NCBI GenBank assembly: GCA_002070475.1
Contig: MWDI01000022.1
Coordinates: 1-64,000 of the forward strand
From: Firmicutes bacterium ADurb.Bin146
GTDB taxonomy: Bacteria; Bacillota; Clostridia; DUPQ01
DNA length: 64,000 bases
Reading direction: 5' to 3'
Part shown: piece after piece, positions 9,513 through 20,657 of the stretch
Numbering within the stretch: position 1 is the first letter of the stretch
Layout: every line of letters begins with the position of its first letter
Notes under the pieces: model-generated
What the model saw: the letters and a program-made list of their open reading frames with translations, nothing else
Databases searched by the model: none
Told to the model about the DNA's origin: nothing
Program-made: the position numbers and the translations under genes

Positions 9513-11112
9513 CTTATTTACGCTTCTTAAGGCAGATATAGTAAACACCTATAAGCTAAATGGTTTTAAAGATCCTTCGAATAGAAAAAAAGCTATAGGT
9601 ATGTTCTTCATAGCACTTACCATTATTATTATATGTTTTCTGTATATTGGAGGATCTGCTTTCCTTATATCTGATGTTCTAAAGAGCATGAATCTTCTTA
9701 ATATACTTCTTGTATTTGCTTTTGCTTTACCTTTTTTCGCTCTATTCATTATGGACATATATAAGATGCCTTCAGTACTGTTTTCCTTTAGAGATTATGA
9801 TATGTTAATGTCTCTGCCAGTTCAAAATAATGTCATACTTGCAGCGAAAGTAATTAAACTTATGCTAAGCGGTTATATGTGGCAGTTTCTTACTGGTTTT
9901 CCGATATTTTTAGTCTATTGCATAAAATCTGACAACTTGAGCATATTATCCATAATTATATATATTATCTTGTTTATCATACTTCCTCTTCTTCCTATAA
10001 GCATTGGTTCTGTAATAGGATTTATAGTCGCTAAAATATCCGCAAAGATGAGAAGTAAGAATATAATTATGATAATTGGTTCGTTTGCTTTGCTTATCTT
10101 GATAATGGGTATATCTTTTTCAATACAAAACATTATAAATGAGCAGGCGATTAAAAATTTAGTATCATCAATTTCCAATATTGAATCCTCATTTTTTCTA
10201 TTCAGACTCTATGTTGATTCTGTTTACAGACTGGATATAGTCTCGCTTCTTCTTTTGATTTTAATATTTGTCATTCCTTTTATCCTGTTTATTTATCTGT
10301 TCGGGAAATCCTTTAAAAAGATAAACTCTTCAATGATGGAGACTAAAGCATCACGTTCTTCGAAAAATATTAAATATCAGGAATATTCACCCGTAGTAGC
10401 TATATTTAAGAAAGAATTGAATTTTTATGTGCATTGCGTCATATATATAGTAAATACTTTTTTTGGAATGGTACTTTTGTTTGCTGCAAGCATCGCTATT
10501 TTAGTTATTGATTTTGATATTGAAGCATTTTTTGCAGAGTTTGGACAGCTTGCGACAAATGCAGGTGATATGAAGCTAATGGCTGCGGTAATGGTATTCG
10601 GATACTGCATAATGCTAAGTACTCCTACTGCAGCATCAATTTCACTGGAAGGCAAGAATCTTTGGATACTTAAATCCATGCCGATTCATCCAAAAATGAT
10701 ATTTAAAGGGAAAATAGGGTTAGGATTGATTGTCACGCTGCCTCTTGGTGTAGTATGCTCAGTGCTCGTTTACATAGGATTAGGATTAACTTTCATCCAA
10801 TGGCTTATACTCTTAGCTTTTACTATATCTGCAGGATTTTTATCTTCAATACTAGGATTATTCATTAATATTCTATTGCCTAAATTAGAATTCAAATCGC
10901 CAACAGAAGTTGTAAAGCAATCAGCATCAGTCGGGGTCGCAGTGTTTGCAGGAATGTTTTTGGTATTAATACCTATGATACTAGGTTCCTCATTGGTTTT
11001 ATCCAGTACATCATTGTATGTTCTTGTATTGACAGGGATATATACCCTTATTACTCTTGTTTTATGGCAGTATATTGCTACAAAAGGAGTAAAACGATTT
11101 AACAAGATGTAA
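9505..11112 (+). CDS. ABC exporter membrane protein (ABC-2-like)
   Basis: 535 residues with about 10-12 hydrophobic segments and a central hydrophilic part around residues 270-310, typical of large ABC-2 type permeases. I chose ATG9505, 11 nt after a GGAG; a TTG nine bases upstream would sit inside that site. It overlaps the ATPase gene by 8 nt, so the two are probably one exporter. The final LVLWQYIATKGVKRFNKM ends the last membrane segment. No terminator is visible before the next promoter. The substrate is unknown. Confidence 0.85.
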   Translation: MSNLFTLLKADIVNTYKLNGFKDPSNRKKAIGMFFIALTIIIICFLYIGGSAFLISDVLKSMNLLNILLVFAFALPFFALFIMDIYKMPSVLFSFRDYDMLMSLPVQNNVILAAKVIKLMLSGYMWQFLTGFPIFLVYCIKSDNLSILSIIIYIILFIILPLLPISIGSVIGFIVAKISAKMRSKNIIMIIGSFALLILIMGISFSIQNIINEQAIKNLVSSISNIESSFFLFRLYVDSVYRLDIVSLLLLILIFVIPFILFIYLFGKSFKKINSSMMETKASRSSKNIKYQEYSPVVAIFKKELNFYVHCVIYIVNTFFGMVLLFAASIAILVIDFDIEAFFAEFGQLATNAGDMKLMAAVMVFGYCIMLSTPTAASISLEGKNLWILKSMPIHPKMIFKGKIGLGLIVTLPLGVVCSVLVYIGLGLTFIQWLILLAFTISAGFLSSILGLFINILLPKLEFKSPTEVVKQSASVGVAVFAGMFLVLIPMILGSSLVLSSTSLYVLVLTGIYTLITLVLWQYIATKGVKRFNKM

Positions 11113-11132
11113 TATTATTAATTATGTTTTGC

Positions 11133-11160
11133 TTGTATTTAACGATGGTTTTATTATAAT
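11133..11160 (+). promoter_or_regulatory. Promoter before the SpoIID-like gene
   Basis: TTGTAT at 11133-11138 and perfect TATAAT at 11155-11160 with 16-bp spacing. This starts a new transcript for the SpoIID-queA-tgt-yajC group. Confidence 0.65.
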
Positions 11161-11208
11161 AAAGATAAATACTAATGATATGGTCGATTTATATTGAAAG
11201 GATATCTC

Positions 11209-12804
11209 ATGAATAGAAAAAAAAGACAAAGGATTTCAACAGTACTGGCAATAATAAGCCTCATATGTTTTTCCTGTGTTAATGTAGCTAACGCAGTCAT
11301 ATATGCTCCTTTATATCTTCAAGTTGGGCTCTATTTCGGAAACACAGCAAAAAGCGCATACACGATATCCAGCCCATTTGGATTAAATATGACTATTAAT
11401 ATAAATAACCAGGAAATTGATTTTGCTTCATCGCAGAATATACTAGTAGTAGCTAAAGATACTTCTGAGTATTCATATCATATTGTACGTGATGACAATT
11501 TTACTACTTATAAAGAAGCTCTTGATGTTTCCAATAATATGTCATTAGCAGGTGCGACCTCTTTTCCAGTATATGCTGCAACAGGATTTTGGCAAGTATG
11601 GCTGGGAAGCTATGCTTCTTCTGATTCAGCTATGAATGCCATTGCATCTGTAGCAGCAAAATACCCTGGAAGTTACTCTACTATAGCATATCCATCCAGT
11701 GCCAGGATACTTGTTAGAGATAAAGCTTCAAGTCGTATCTTATTCGCATGTGATAATCCTTCTGCACCAGTTATTGCAAAAACTATAACTACCAGCAACA
11801 GCTCATATATGTATATTGAAGGGAAGCCTTACAGAGGAAATCTTGAATTTACTATCTTTAAATCAAATGAGCTAAGCGTACTGAACAACCTGATTCTTGA
11901 ATATTATGTTTATGGGGTTGTTGCACTGGAAATAGGTAGCAATTCTCCATTGGAATCTTTAAAAGCTCAAGCTGTTGTTGCAAGAACATATGCTTTATGT
12001 CAGAACAAGCACCAGGAGTATGGGTTTGATGTATGCGCGACAACATGTTGTCAGGTTTACGGAGGATATAATGCCGAGACAAACCGTACAAATCAAGCAA
12101 CAAATGAGACATATGGCCAGGTAGTGACATATGCAGGTAAAGTAGTCACACCATACTATTTCAGTTCTTCAGGAGGGTATACGGAAAATTCTGAGAATGT
12201 ATGGGTATCATCAGTTCCATATCTTAAGGCGGTAGTTGATGCTTATGATATAAACAGGACATGGAGTTACTCATACACTACAGCTCAGATGACAGACTAT
12301 ATGTATAAAATGGGACACAGAATAGGCAATGTAATTAAAATAACAATAGATTCCAGCTCTCATACGGGAAGAGTCCTTTCCATGACTGTAAATGGGTCTA
12401 CTGGTTCGGTAACATTTTTGAAGTCTAATGTACGCAGTGCTTTTCCTGACTTTCTGCCAAGCCAGATGTTTGTGTTAGGAGGGCAGTCTACTGTAAAAGT
12501 AGCGAATGCTTCAGGTACTGCTACCACACAGGCTTTGGATTATGCAAGTATCCGCGGTATATATAATACATCACTAATTACTTCAAAAAGTATAGGAGTG
12601 AAGACTAATTCAGGTATAGTAACTATTTCATTAGTTACAGAGGAAAGTAATGACAAAATAACTGTATCAGGAAGAGGATCAGGGCATGGTGTAGGAATGG
12701 CTCAGTGGGGAGCTATAAATATGGCAGATGCAGGATATACTTACGAGCAGATAATTAAATACTTCTACACAGGAGTGAAACTTGAATCGGTGACACTGAG
12801 GTAG
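11209..12804 (+). CDS. SpoIID/LytB-domain cell-wall protein
   Basis: 531 residues from ATG11209, which has AAAGGA eight bases upstream; an in-frame TTG at 11194 has no site. A signal peptide or anchor covers residues 1-27. A SPOR-like stretch with [11 protein letters not shown] lies near 120. The SpoIID domain follows (about residues 220-530), with [19 protein letters not shown] containing the conserved Glu of this lytic transglycosylase family, and [15 protein letters not shown] near the end. SpoIID strips denuded glycan during engulfment, and LytB-type relatives act in vegetative cells. The gene ends one base before queA, so it is probably vegetative and not strictly a sporulation gene; this is inference. 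Confidence 0.88.
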   Translation: MNRKKRQRISTVLAIISLICFSCVNVANAVIYAPLYLQVGLYFGNTAKSAYTISSPFGLNMTININNQEIDFASSQNILVVAKDTSEYSYHIVRDDNFTTYKEALDVSNNMSLAGATSFPVYAATGFWQVWLGSYASSDSAMNAIASVAAKYPGSYSTIAYPSSARILVRDKASSRILFACDNPSAPVIAKTITTSNSSYMYIEGKPYRGNLEFTIFKSNELSVLNNLILEYYVYGVVALEIGSNSPLESLKAQAVVARTYALCQNKHQEYGFDVCATTCCQVYGGYNAETNRTNQATNETYGQVVTYAGKVVTPYYFSSSGGYTENSENVWVSSVPYLKAVVDAYDINRTWSYSYTTAQMTDYMYKMGHRIGNVIKITIDSSSHTGRVLSMTVNGSTGSVTFLKSNVRSAFPDFLPSQMFVLGGQSTVKVANASGTATTQALDYASIRGIYNTSLITSKSIGVKTNSGIVTISLVTEESNDKITVSGRGSGHGVGMAQWGAINMADAGYTYEQIIKYFYTGVKLESVTLR

Positions 12805-12805
12805 C

Positions 12806-13834
12806 ATGAAGAAGAGTGAATTTTATTATGATCTTCCTCAGGAATTGATTGCACAGCATCCTTTAAAGAAAAGAGATTCATCCAGATTGCTTGTTTTGAA
12901 TAAGTATAATGGGGTTATCGAACATAAGAAGTTTTCAGATATCATTAATCTATTCAATAAAGGTGACTGTCTTGTGCTTAATGAGACAAAAGTAATTCCT
13001 GCACGTCTTTTAGGTCATGTAGAGGATTCTACAGGAAAAATTGAATTTCTTCTTCTAAAACGAATATCTGATACTGACTGGGAGGTACTGACACGTCCTG
13101 GTAAAAAGGCTTTGCCCGGTAAACATTTTGTTTTTGGAGATGGTATCCTAAAGGCGACAGTTCTGGATATTGTAGATTTCGGAAATAGGATAGTACGCTT
13201 TGAATTTAGCGGTGTTTTTGAAGAAATTTTAGATAAGGCAGGTCTTGTACCTTTACCGCCATATATAACAGAGAAACTTGATGATAACAGCCGTTATCAG
13301 ACAGTATATGCTAAAAGCAGCGGATCATCAGCAGCACCTACTGCTGGATTGCATTTTACAGAAGATCTATTAAATGAACTTAGAGAAAAAGGAATTGAAA
13401 TCGTAAAAGTGACTCTGCATGTCGGAATTGGCACATTCAGACCTGTAAAAACAGACAATATTGAAGATCATGTAATGCATTCAGAGTATTATGAAATTAG
13501 CAAACAAGCAGCAGATACTATAAATAAAGCAAAAATAGAAGGAAGAAAGATAATAGCTTGTGGAACAACCAGTTTAAGGGTGCTTGAAGGCGCATCTGAT
13601 GATAATGGGATTTTATATGAAAAGCAGGGACAAACAGATATATTCATATACCCAGGGTACAAGTTTAAGGTTGTAGACCGCTTGATTACTAACTTTCATC
13701 TTCCTGAATCAACATTAATAATGCTTGTGTGCGCTTTAGCAGGGAAAGATAATGTGCTTAAGGCATACAAAGAAGCTATAAACAAACGATATAGGTTCTT
13801 CTCATTTGGAGACGCTATGTTTATAAATGAATAA
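12806..13834 (+). CDS. queA: S-adenosylmethionine:tRNA ribosyltransferase-isomerase
   Basis: 342 residues, normal length. It uses SAM to convert preQ1 at tRNA position 34 to epoxyqueuosine. Family motifs seen: [15 protein letters not shown] at the start, [15 protein letters not shown] near residue 55, [13 protein letters not shown] near 172, and the C-terminal [19 protein letters not shown]. The neighbour tgt performs the preceding step. A TGAGG site lies before the ATG. Confidence 0.97.
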   Translation: MKKSEFYYDLPQELIAQHPLKKRDSSRLLVLNKYNGVIEHKKFSDIINLFNKGDCLVLNETKVIPARLLGHVEDSTGKIEFLLLKRISDTDWEVLTRPGKKALPGKHFVFGDGILKATVLDIVDFGNRIVRFEFSGVFEEILDKAGLVPLPPYITEKLDDNSRYQTVYAKSSGSSAAPTAGLHFTEDLLNELREKGIEIVKVTLHVGIGTFRPVKTDNIEDHVMHSEYYEISKQAADTINKAKIEGRKIIACGTTSLRVLEGASDDNGILYEKQGQTDIFIYPGYKFKVVDRLITNFHLPESTLIMLVCALAGKDNVLKAYKEAINKRYRFFSFGDAMFINE

Positions 13835-13857
13835 TGAAATTTTAAAAGGAATAATAA

Positions 13858-14985
<1,128 letters not shown>

Positions 14986-15003
14986 AATCGGAGGATAATA
15001 TAA

Positions 15004-15354
15004 ATGTTTAACTTAATACTGGCTGAAACCGCACCTGAAACTGGTGGCACGAACTGGACATCATTGATACTAATAGTAGTAGTTTTTGTAGTAATGTATG
15101 CAGTAATACTCATTCCACAAAGGAAAAAGGACAAAAAACTCAAACAAATGCTTTCTGAACTGAAAACCGGTGATGTAATCTGTACAATAGGCGGAATAGT
15201 CGGAACTATTGTTAATGTTAAAGAAGATGAGCTTACAATCGAGACTTCAATTGAAAGAAGTAAAATCCGTATGAAGAAATGGGCTGTAAGAAATGTTGAA
15301 TCAGTTGAAGAAACATCAGATGCTGAACCGACAGGGGAAATAGAAAATAAGTAA
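15004..15354 (+). CDS. yajC: Preprotein translocase accessory protein YajC
   Basis: 116 residues: one membrane segment (about 18-37), then a positively charged linker (PQRKKDKK) and a small beta domain with LKTGDVICTIGGIVGTI. YajC associates with SecDF-YidC and is commonly linked to tgt, as here. A GGAGGA site precedes the ATG by 8 nt, and a strong terminator follows. No secD or secF follows in this window. Confidence 0.93.
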   Translation: MFNLILAETAPETGGTNWTSLILIVVVFVVMYAVILIPQRKKDKKLKQMLSELKTGDVICTIGGIVGTIVNVKEDELTIETSIERSKIRMKKWAVRNVESVEETSDAEPTGEIENK

Positions 15355-15370
15355 TAAATTCTGAGTATAC

Positions 15371-15399
15371 AAAGACCGGTTTTTTAACCGGTCTTTTAT
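15371..15399 (+). terminator. Terminator of the queA-tgt-yajC transcript
   Basis: Perfect 11-bp stem (15371-15381 with 15386-15396) with a 4-base loop, followed by a T-rich tail. Confidence 0.9.
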
Positions 15400-15413
15400 T
15401 TTGTCTGTAAATA

Positions 15414-15419
15414 TATTAT
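15414..15419 (+). promoter_or_regulatory. Candidate -10 box for the DUF1624-like gene
   Basis: TATTAT at 15414-15419 lies 9 bp before the ATG at 15429. No Shine-Dalgarno sequence and no clear -35 box are visible. It would give an mRNA with a leader of only a few bases. Confidence 0.4.
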
Positions 15420-15428
15420 GATTCATAT

Positions 15429-16181
15429 ATGAAAAAGAATGCGGATGAAAGATTATATCTTTTAGATGAATTGCGGGGATTTTTGATACTTGGAGTAGTA
15501 GTATCTCATACGTTGTTCGATATGTACCATATTTTTGGCTTTGATATGCCATGGGTGGAATCTGATTTTGTTAATTCAATATCAGACATCGGAGCTATGC
15601 TGTTCATATTGATATCTGGGATGGTATCCAAATTCTCAAGAGACAATATTTCAAGAGGACTGAAGCTCATGTGTGTTGCTATTGCTTTAACCTTAGTGAC
15701 ACGCATAGTTATACCTGATTATGTTGTTTATGCAGGTATTCTTCACCTTCTTGCCTTTGCTATTGTTCTTCTTGAGCTTATAAAACCAGTCATAAGCAAA
15801 ATACCAAAATTTACAGGTGTAATTTTAAATATCCTGCTTGCAATCCTTTCATGGAATCTATATGAAAGAAGAATTAGTTTTTTAGGGTTTAAATTGTTTG
15901 ACATTCCAGATGATATTATGAATGGAGGGCTTTCTTACCTTCTAGGCCTTAAAATTAAAAATATAACTATTTCATCTGATTATTATCCGCTTCTACCATG
16001 GATAACTTTTTTCTTTTTAGGTTTTTATCTAATCGAATATATTGAAAAAGAACCAGTAAAAAGATTTTTCGCAAAAAAAAGATGTGCTTTTCTAGCAAAA
16101 ACCGGTACGCTTTCCTTATGGATATATCTAATTCATCAACCTATCATTTATGGCATACTTTATCTGGTTACTTTGATATAA
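15429..16181 (+). CDS. DUF1624 / heparan-alpha-glucosaminide acetyltransferase-like membrane protein
   Basis: 250 residues with about seven membrane segments. The N-terminus RLYLLDELRGFLILGVVVSH, followed by DIGAMLFILISGM, is the hallmark of the DUF1624/HGSNAT-like acyltransferases, where the conserved early His is the presumed acyl carrier. These proteins are thought to move acyl groups across the membrane onto glycans; the substrate here is unknown. The start has no ribosome site. The 3' end overlaps the convergent gene by 14 nt. Confidence 0.75.
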   Translation: MKKNADERLYLLDELRGFLILGVVVSHTLFDMYHIFGFDMPWVESDFVNSISDIGAMLFILISGMVSKFSRDNISRGLKLMCVAIALTLVTRIVIPDYVVYAGILHLLAFAIVLLELIKPVISKIPKFTGVILNILLAILSWNLYERRISFLGFKLFDIPDDIMNGGLSYLLGLKIKNITISSDYYPLLPWITFFFLGFYLIEYIEKEPVKRFFAKKRCAFLAKTGTLSLWIYLIHQPIIYGILYLVTLI

Positions 16182-17412
16182 AAAGAAATGATGTAAAAAG
16201 GTTAATATACTCATAACCTACAGAGTTTTTTATATAAATGTCTGTTATAGCGACTTTATTGGCACTTACGTATACTCCTTCAGAATAGTATATTGTTATG
16301 TCATGCAGAATATATCCTTTTTCCTCGATCCATCCAAGATATAGCATCACATGACCATCCATAAAGATTAGAGATCCAGGTGGTTGTGCTCTGAGAATAT
16401 TTTCTTTTTCTTGCTTGCTTAAATTTCTTACATCCCGTGTAATCGGGTTCATAGTTTCCTGCTGGTCAGTATTCCTTTTAAGTTTAACACCCACAGACCT
16501 GAATATATCCATAACAAGTGCTGAACAGTCCCTGTATCCGTTCATGCCACCCCATCCATAGGGTTCATCTATGAATTTTGCAGCTTGAATAAGAATATTT
16601 TTCATATTATACTGAAGATAACCGATGTTCGCATCTTCAGAAGCAACATATCCAAATGAAAAGTATAGTTTTCCATCTGAGTTTTGTTTTGGACATAGAA
16701 CTGTAAAGTATTTTTCATGCTGTTTGACAAGCGGAAACACACATCCCATATCCAACTCAGTGCTAGTGTATGCCATATATGTTTTTGGGTTTGTTATGAC
16801 TATAAAATTGTTGTTTTTTTCATATAATTTCAGGATTTCTAATGATGTGACTGCTACATTGCTTTTATGTACCCATCCTTCATAATTATACATTTTGACA
16901 AATAACCATTCACCATCTCTGCTTTCATGAATAATTGCAACAGGTTCGAATGGGTACAATGTTGACTCTAAAAATCTGTCATGAACCGATGAAGGGCTTG
17001 AAAATACTTCATCATGGCTTGGAAAAGTCTTAAGAGGAGTTCTTTTAATTATAAATCCATAAACTATATTTTCTTTATCAGTTATAGCTTGGTAATTTAT
17101 ATTCTCATTAAGCTGTTTGAAATACTCCATGTCTGCTTCGTGAAAGAATCCGTATGAATCTTTTAAATACCTCTTTGCTGATGGAATTATACTTAAACTC
17201 TTAATCTTAAATTCGATTGTAAATTTGCTTATAGGTGTATTAATATAAATATTTTCATTTTGTTCATTCCATTTCTTGATTTCAACAGTATCCATTATAA
17301 GTTTATTAGAAGCAAGTGAAATGGATTCATCTAATATGCTAGTAGAACAGTCAGCTGTTAATGAGGGAAAAAGAAGTATTATAGTTAATATTGCAGTTAA
17401 AAGCTTTTTCAT
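16168..17412 (-). CDS. Secreted SH3 plus NlpC/P60 (C40) peptidase
   Basis: 414 residues from the chosen ATG at 17412. A signal peptide covers residues 1-22. A bacterial SH3-like segment (HESRDGEWLFVKMYNYEGWV) lies mid-protein. The C-terminal C40 domain has PYGWGGMNGYRDCSALVMD with the catalytic Cys, then DGHVMLYLG and a third polar residue at LHD. Such enzymes cut peptide stems in peptidoglycan. The start has no Shine-Dalgarno sequence: a perfect extended -10 lies six bases upstream, so the mRNA is probably leaderless. It is convergent with the previous gene. Confidence 0.88.
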   Translation of the reverse strand: MKKLLTAILTIILLFPSLTADCSTSILDESISLASNKLIMDTVEIKKWNEQNENIYINTPISKFTIEFKIKSLSIIPSAKRYLKDSYGFFHEADMEYFKQLNENINYQAITDKENIVYGFIIKRTPLKTFPSHDEVFSSPSSVHDRFLESTLYPFEPVAIIHESRDGEWLFVKMYNYEGWVHKSNVAVTSLEILKLYEKNNNFIVITNPKTYMAYTSTELDMGCVFPLVKQHEKYFTVLCPKQNSDGKLYFSFGYVASEDANIGYLQYNMKNILIQAAKFIDEPYGWGGMNGYRDCSALVMDIFRSVGVKLKRNTDQQETMNPITRDVRNLSKQEKENILRAQPPGSLIFMDGHVMLYLGWIEEKGYILHDITIYYSEGVYVSANKVAITDIYIKNSVGYEYINLFTSFLFISK

Positions 17413-17418
17413 GATATG

Positions 17419-17427
17419 ATTATAACA
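17419..17427 (-). promoter_or_regulatory. Extended -10 promoter giving a leaderless C40 peptidase mRNA
   Basis: On the - strand, TGT-TATAAT is followed by exactly six bases (complement of 17413-17418) and then the ATG. The expected start is the A of the ATG. No -35 box is recognisable. Confidence 0.6.
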
Positions 17428-17468
17428 TCGCAAATAAATGTTTTTTATAAAAACGTGTTATTGTGAAG

Positions 17469-17474
17469 TATAAT
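17469..17474 (+). promoter_or_regulatory. Candidate -10 box for rplI-dnaB
   Basis: TATAAT at 17469-17474, about 33 bp before the L9 start and divergent from the peptidase promoter. No convincing -35 box is present at the right spacing. Confidence 0.45.
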
Positions 17475-17507
17475 AACTTTAGAAGATTCACCGATTCGGA
17501 GGGAAAT

Positions 17508-17957
17508 ATGAAAGTCATACTCACGCAAGATGTTAAAAGTTTAGGTAAGAAGAATCAGCTTGTTGATGTAAGTGATGGTTATGCAAGGAACTACTTGTTC
17601 AAAAAAAATCTTGCAATAGAAGCTAATGCTAAAAATCTTAATATTATGAATGACAAATTACAGTCAGATAATTCAAAGAAAGACAGGGAGCTTATAGAAG
17701 CTAATATTTTAAAATCCAAACTTGAAGGAAAACAAATAGAGATTGAAGTCAGAGCAGGTGAGAACGGGAAACTGTTCGGCTCCATCACAAGTAAAGATAT
17801 TGCAGATGCTATATTAAATAAATACAAGGTTGATGTTGACAAAAAAAAGATACAGCTTGAAGAATCTGTCAAAAATATCGGGAAAACAAAAGTAATAATA
17901 AAAGTTCATCCAGAAGTAAGTATAAATATTGAATTACTGATTACGGAGAAAGCATAG
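17508..17957 (+). CDS. rplI: 50S ribosomal protein L9
   Basis: 149 residues, normal for L9, which binds 23S rRNA near the L1 stalk. The start is set by the L9 N-terminus [20 protein letters not shown] and a GGAGGGAAAT ribosome site at 17498; the frame is open 45 nt further upstream but that extension matches no L9. The two-domain layout with a long linking helix (about residues 40-75) is present. dnaB starts one base after the stop, the classical rplI-dnaB pairing. Confidence 0.97.
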   Translation: MKVILTQDVKSLGKKNQLVDVSDGYARNYLFKKNLAIEANAKNLNIMNDKLQSDNSKKDRELIEANILKSKLEGKQIEIEVRAGENGKLFGSITSKDIADAILNKYKVDVDKKKIQLEESVKNIGKTKVIIKVHPEVSINIELLITEKA

Positions 17958-17958
17958 A

Positions 17959-19284
17959 ATGACAGTAAAGACAAACAGAATTATGCCTCATAATGAGGAA
18001 GCAGAACAATATGTGTTAGGATGCCTACTTTTGGACAGTTCTGCATTTGAACCAGTCCAAAAGAAGATTGATTCCTCCATGTTTTATACAGCAGAAAATC
18101 AAAATATATACACTGCTCTACAAACAGTTTTTATGGGAGGTATACCGGTAGATATTATTTCGGTATCCGAGCAGATGAAGAAGGATAATACATTTTCAAA
18201 ATCAGGAGGTATGGAATATCTGACAAAACTGGCATCACAGATAGTATCTGCATCATCTGCTGAGTATTATGCTTCCATTATTTTTGATAAATATATATTA
18301 AGATCTCTTATCAGACTCAGCGGAGAAGTATTTGAAGAAGGATATAGCGATACCAAAGAAGCGAAGGAACTTTTAGAATACGCTCAGCAGAAATTATTTG
18401 ACCTCTCCGAGCAAGCCGATACGGAAGGTGTAAAGAAAATTAGCGATCTTATAGTACATAGGCTTAATTATTTTCGTGAACTTAGCAAGACAAAGAAAAT
18501 GCCACAACGTATAGAAACTGGATTTGCAGATCTTGATAATCTGATACTGGGATTCCAACCGGGAGATTTCGTACTTATTGCTGCAAGGCCTTCTGTAGGA
18601 AAGTCTACATTAGCAATGAATATGGCTCAGAATATGGCAATAAGAAAAGGAAAAAATGTGCTTTTCTTAAGTCTTGAAATGTCGAATGAACAACTAACTG
18701 ACAGGATAATTGCTTCGGAAGCAAGAGTATCAAATTCAAAATTGCAAAGAGGAGAAGCAGACCAGAATGAATGGGCTAAAGTCACAGCCACTGCAGGTGT
18801 TATTCATGAGTCAAAGATTTTTCTTGATGACACTTCATCTATTACTGTAGCAGATATACGCTCCAAATGCAGAAGGTTTAGGAGTGCTGAAAATCTAGAT
18901 ATATTATTCATTGATTATCTTCAATTAATTGGAAGCGCTGTTAAAAAAGAAAACAGACAGCAGGAAGTAACTGAAATTTCTAGACAACTCAAGATTTTAG
19001 CAAAAGATATGAAAATACCAGTAGTTGCATTATCTCAGCTTTCTAGAGCTTCTGAGCAGAGATCTGATCATGTTCCTCAACTAAGTGATCTTCGTGAATC
19101 AGGCGCTATAGAACAGGATGCGGATATTGTTATGTTTTTATACAGACCTTCACAATTTGACAAAGCTGCAAGTACACATCTTGTTGACTTGGTTGTAGCA
19201 AAAAATAGGAATGGTTCTATAGGAAAGATTAAACTTGTATGGCAGGATCAGATTGTGAAATTTGACAGCTATAAGCAAGAATGA
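17959..19284 (+). CDS. dnaB: Replicative DNA helicase DnaB
   Basis: 441 residues, normal. It is the hexameric helicase that opens the replication fork and interacts with primase. The N-terminal domain starts with RIMPHNEEAEQYVLGCLL. The RecA-like domain has Walker A AARPSVGKST (Lys215), DIRSKCRRF, Walker B ILFIDYLQLI, and the late SQLSRASEQRSDHVPQLSDL stretch. No intein or insertion is present. tilS overlaps the stop by 4 nt. Confidence 0.97.
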   Translation: MTVKTNRIMPHNEEAEQYVLGCLLLDSSAFEPVQKKIDSSMFYTAENQNIYTALQTVFMGGIPVDIISVSEQMKKDNTFSKSGGMEYLTKLASQIVSASSAEYYASIIFDKYILRSLIRLSGEVFEEGYSDTKEAKELLEYAQQKLFDLSEQADTEGVKKISDLIVHRLNYFRELSKTKKMPQRIETGFADLDNLILGFQPGDFVLIAARPSVGKSTLAMNMAQNMAIRKGKNVLFLSLEMSNEQLTDRIIASEARVSNSKLQRGEADQNEWAKVTATAGVIHESKIFLDDTSSITVADIRSKCRRFRSAENLDILFIDYLQLIGSAVKKENRQQEVTEISRQLKILAKDMKIPVVALSQLSRASEQRSDHVPQLSDLRESGAIEQDADIVMFLYRPSQFDKAASTHLVDLVVAKNRNGSIGKIKLVWQDQIVKFDSYKQE

Positions 19285-20657
19285 TGATTAAGCTGGATAT
19301 AGATGACAATTTAATAATAGGTAAAGACTGGTATGTTGCATTTTCAGGAGGACCGGATTCAACATGTCTGTTGTATCTTTTGATGAAAAAGAAAGAGCAG
19401 ATAGAAATGGAAAAAGATATTAAAATACGATTATCAGCTATTCATGTAAATCATAACTTAAGGCAAAACGAGAGCGTAAGAGACGAAAATTTCTGTAAAC
19501 AATTCTGTGAAAAGAATAATATTAATTTTTTATTATTCAATGTTGATGTAAAAAAATATGCGCAATCTGAAAAGTTAACCATAGAACAAGCTGCTAGAAT
19601 ACTCAGGTATGAGATATTTGACAAATATTCAGATGGATGTGTTTTTCTTGGTCATAACAAGGATGACAATGCTGAAACTATTTTCATGAATATTATAAGA
19701 GGAACAGGTCTTCAAGGCCTTTGCGGTATTGATAAAATCACCTCTCATTATTATCGGCCTCTTCTTTCTTATTCCAAAAAACAAATTATAGATTTTAATC
19801 AGAAAAATGATATTGAATATATTATTGACAGTACCAACTATTCCAGTCACTATATGAGAAATTTTATAAGAAATGATATTTTTCCTTCAATAAACGAAAA
19901 AACAGGAAAGAATATATCCAACAATTTAGTTTCGATGTCTAATCTTGTCAGACAAGCTCAGAAATATATTGATAAACAGATTGATCTTGAGTTTAATAAA
20001 AGGGTTAGCATTGAGAATAACACAGCTGTTATTAATATTTATGATTTTAAATTTTTAGATGATGTAATAGCCACAGGAGTAATTAGAAAAGCGATACTTC
20101 ATGTCAAAGGCATACTTAAGGATGTAGAGAAGAAGCATATAGATATAGTTAAGAATTTAATTGCAAATAGCCAGAGCGGATCAATAATTGATTTAAAAGA
20201 TGGTATAAAGGTTCTTTTACTGCAAAATGACAGAATTAAAATTTTTGTCGAAAAAAAACAGGATAAGAATTTTTGCATTGATATAGATATAGAAGGAATT
20301 ACATATGTAAAAGAAATAGATTTGTTGATTAAAACTGGAAGATGTGAATATGACAAAGGAGAGGTTTTTAATGAGGGATGGGTTATACTAGATTATGAAT
20401 CTGTGAAAAAAGGCCTTGTCATACGCAAAAGGATGGAAAAGGATTTAATCTACCCATATAAAGGAAATGGCACAAAGACACTCAAAAAGTACTTTATTGA
20501 TAACAAAATAGATAGTGACTTAAGGGATAAGCTTTTTATTCTTGCGATTGAAAATGAGATAGTGTATATTGAGAACATGGAAATCGGAAAAAATTTCCTG
20601 CCTAAAAAAAACCAGAAAGCATTGAGATTGGAGTTTTTATATGAGTGCACTGTATGA
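19281..20657 (+). CDS. tilS: tRNA(Ile)-lysidine synthetase
   Basis: 458 residues. It attaches lysine to C34 of tRNA-Ile(CAU) so that AUA is read as Ile, an essential step. The PP-loop is SGGPDS (residues 22-27), followed by AIHVNHNLRQNES and GHNKDDNAETIFMNIIRGTGLQGL. The C-terminal domain (about 370-458) fits the usual TilS tail. It overlaps dnaB by 4 nt and hpt by 17 nt. The start could be either of two adjacent ATGs. Confidence 0.95.
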   Translation: MMIKLDIDDNLIIGKDWYVAFSGGPDSTCLLYLLMKKKEQIEMEKDIKIRLSAIHVNHNLRQNESVRDENFCKQFCEKNNINFLLFNVDVKKYAQSEKLTIEQAARILRYEIFDKYSDGCVFLGHNKDDNAETIFMNIIRGTGLQGLCGIDKITSHYYRPLLSYSKKQIIDFNQKNDIEYIIDSTNYSSHYMRNFIRNDIFPSINEKTGKNISNNLVSMSNLVRQAQKYIDKQIDLEFNKRVSIENNTAVINIYDFKFLDDVIATGVIRKAILHVKGILKDVEKKHIDIVKNLIANSQSGSIIDLKDGIKVLLLQNDRIKIFVEKKQDKNFCIDIDIEGITYVKEIDLLIKTGRCEYDKGEVFNEGWVILDYESVKKGLVIRKRMEKDLIYPYKGNGTKTLKKYFIDNKIDSDLRDKLFILAIENEIVYIENMEIGKNFLPKKNQKALRLEFLYECTV

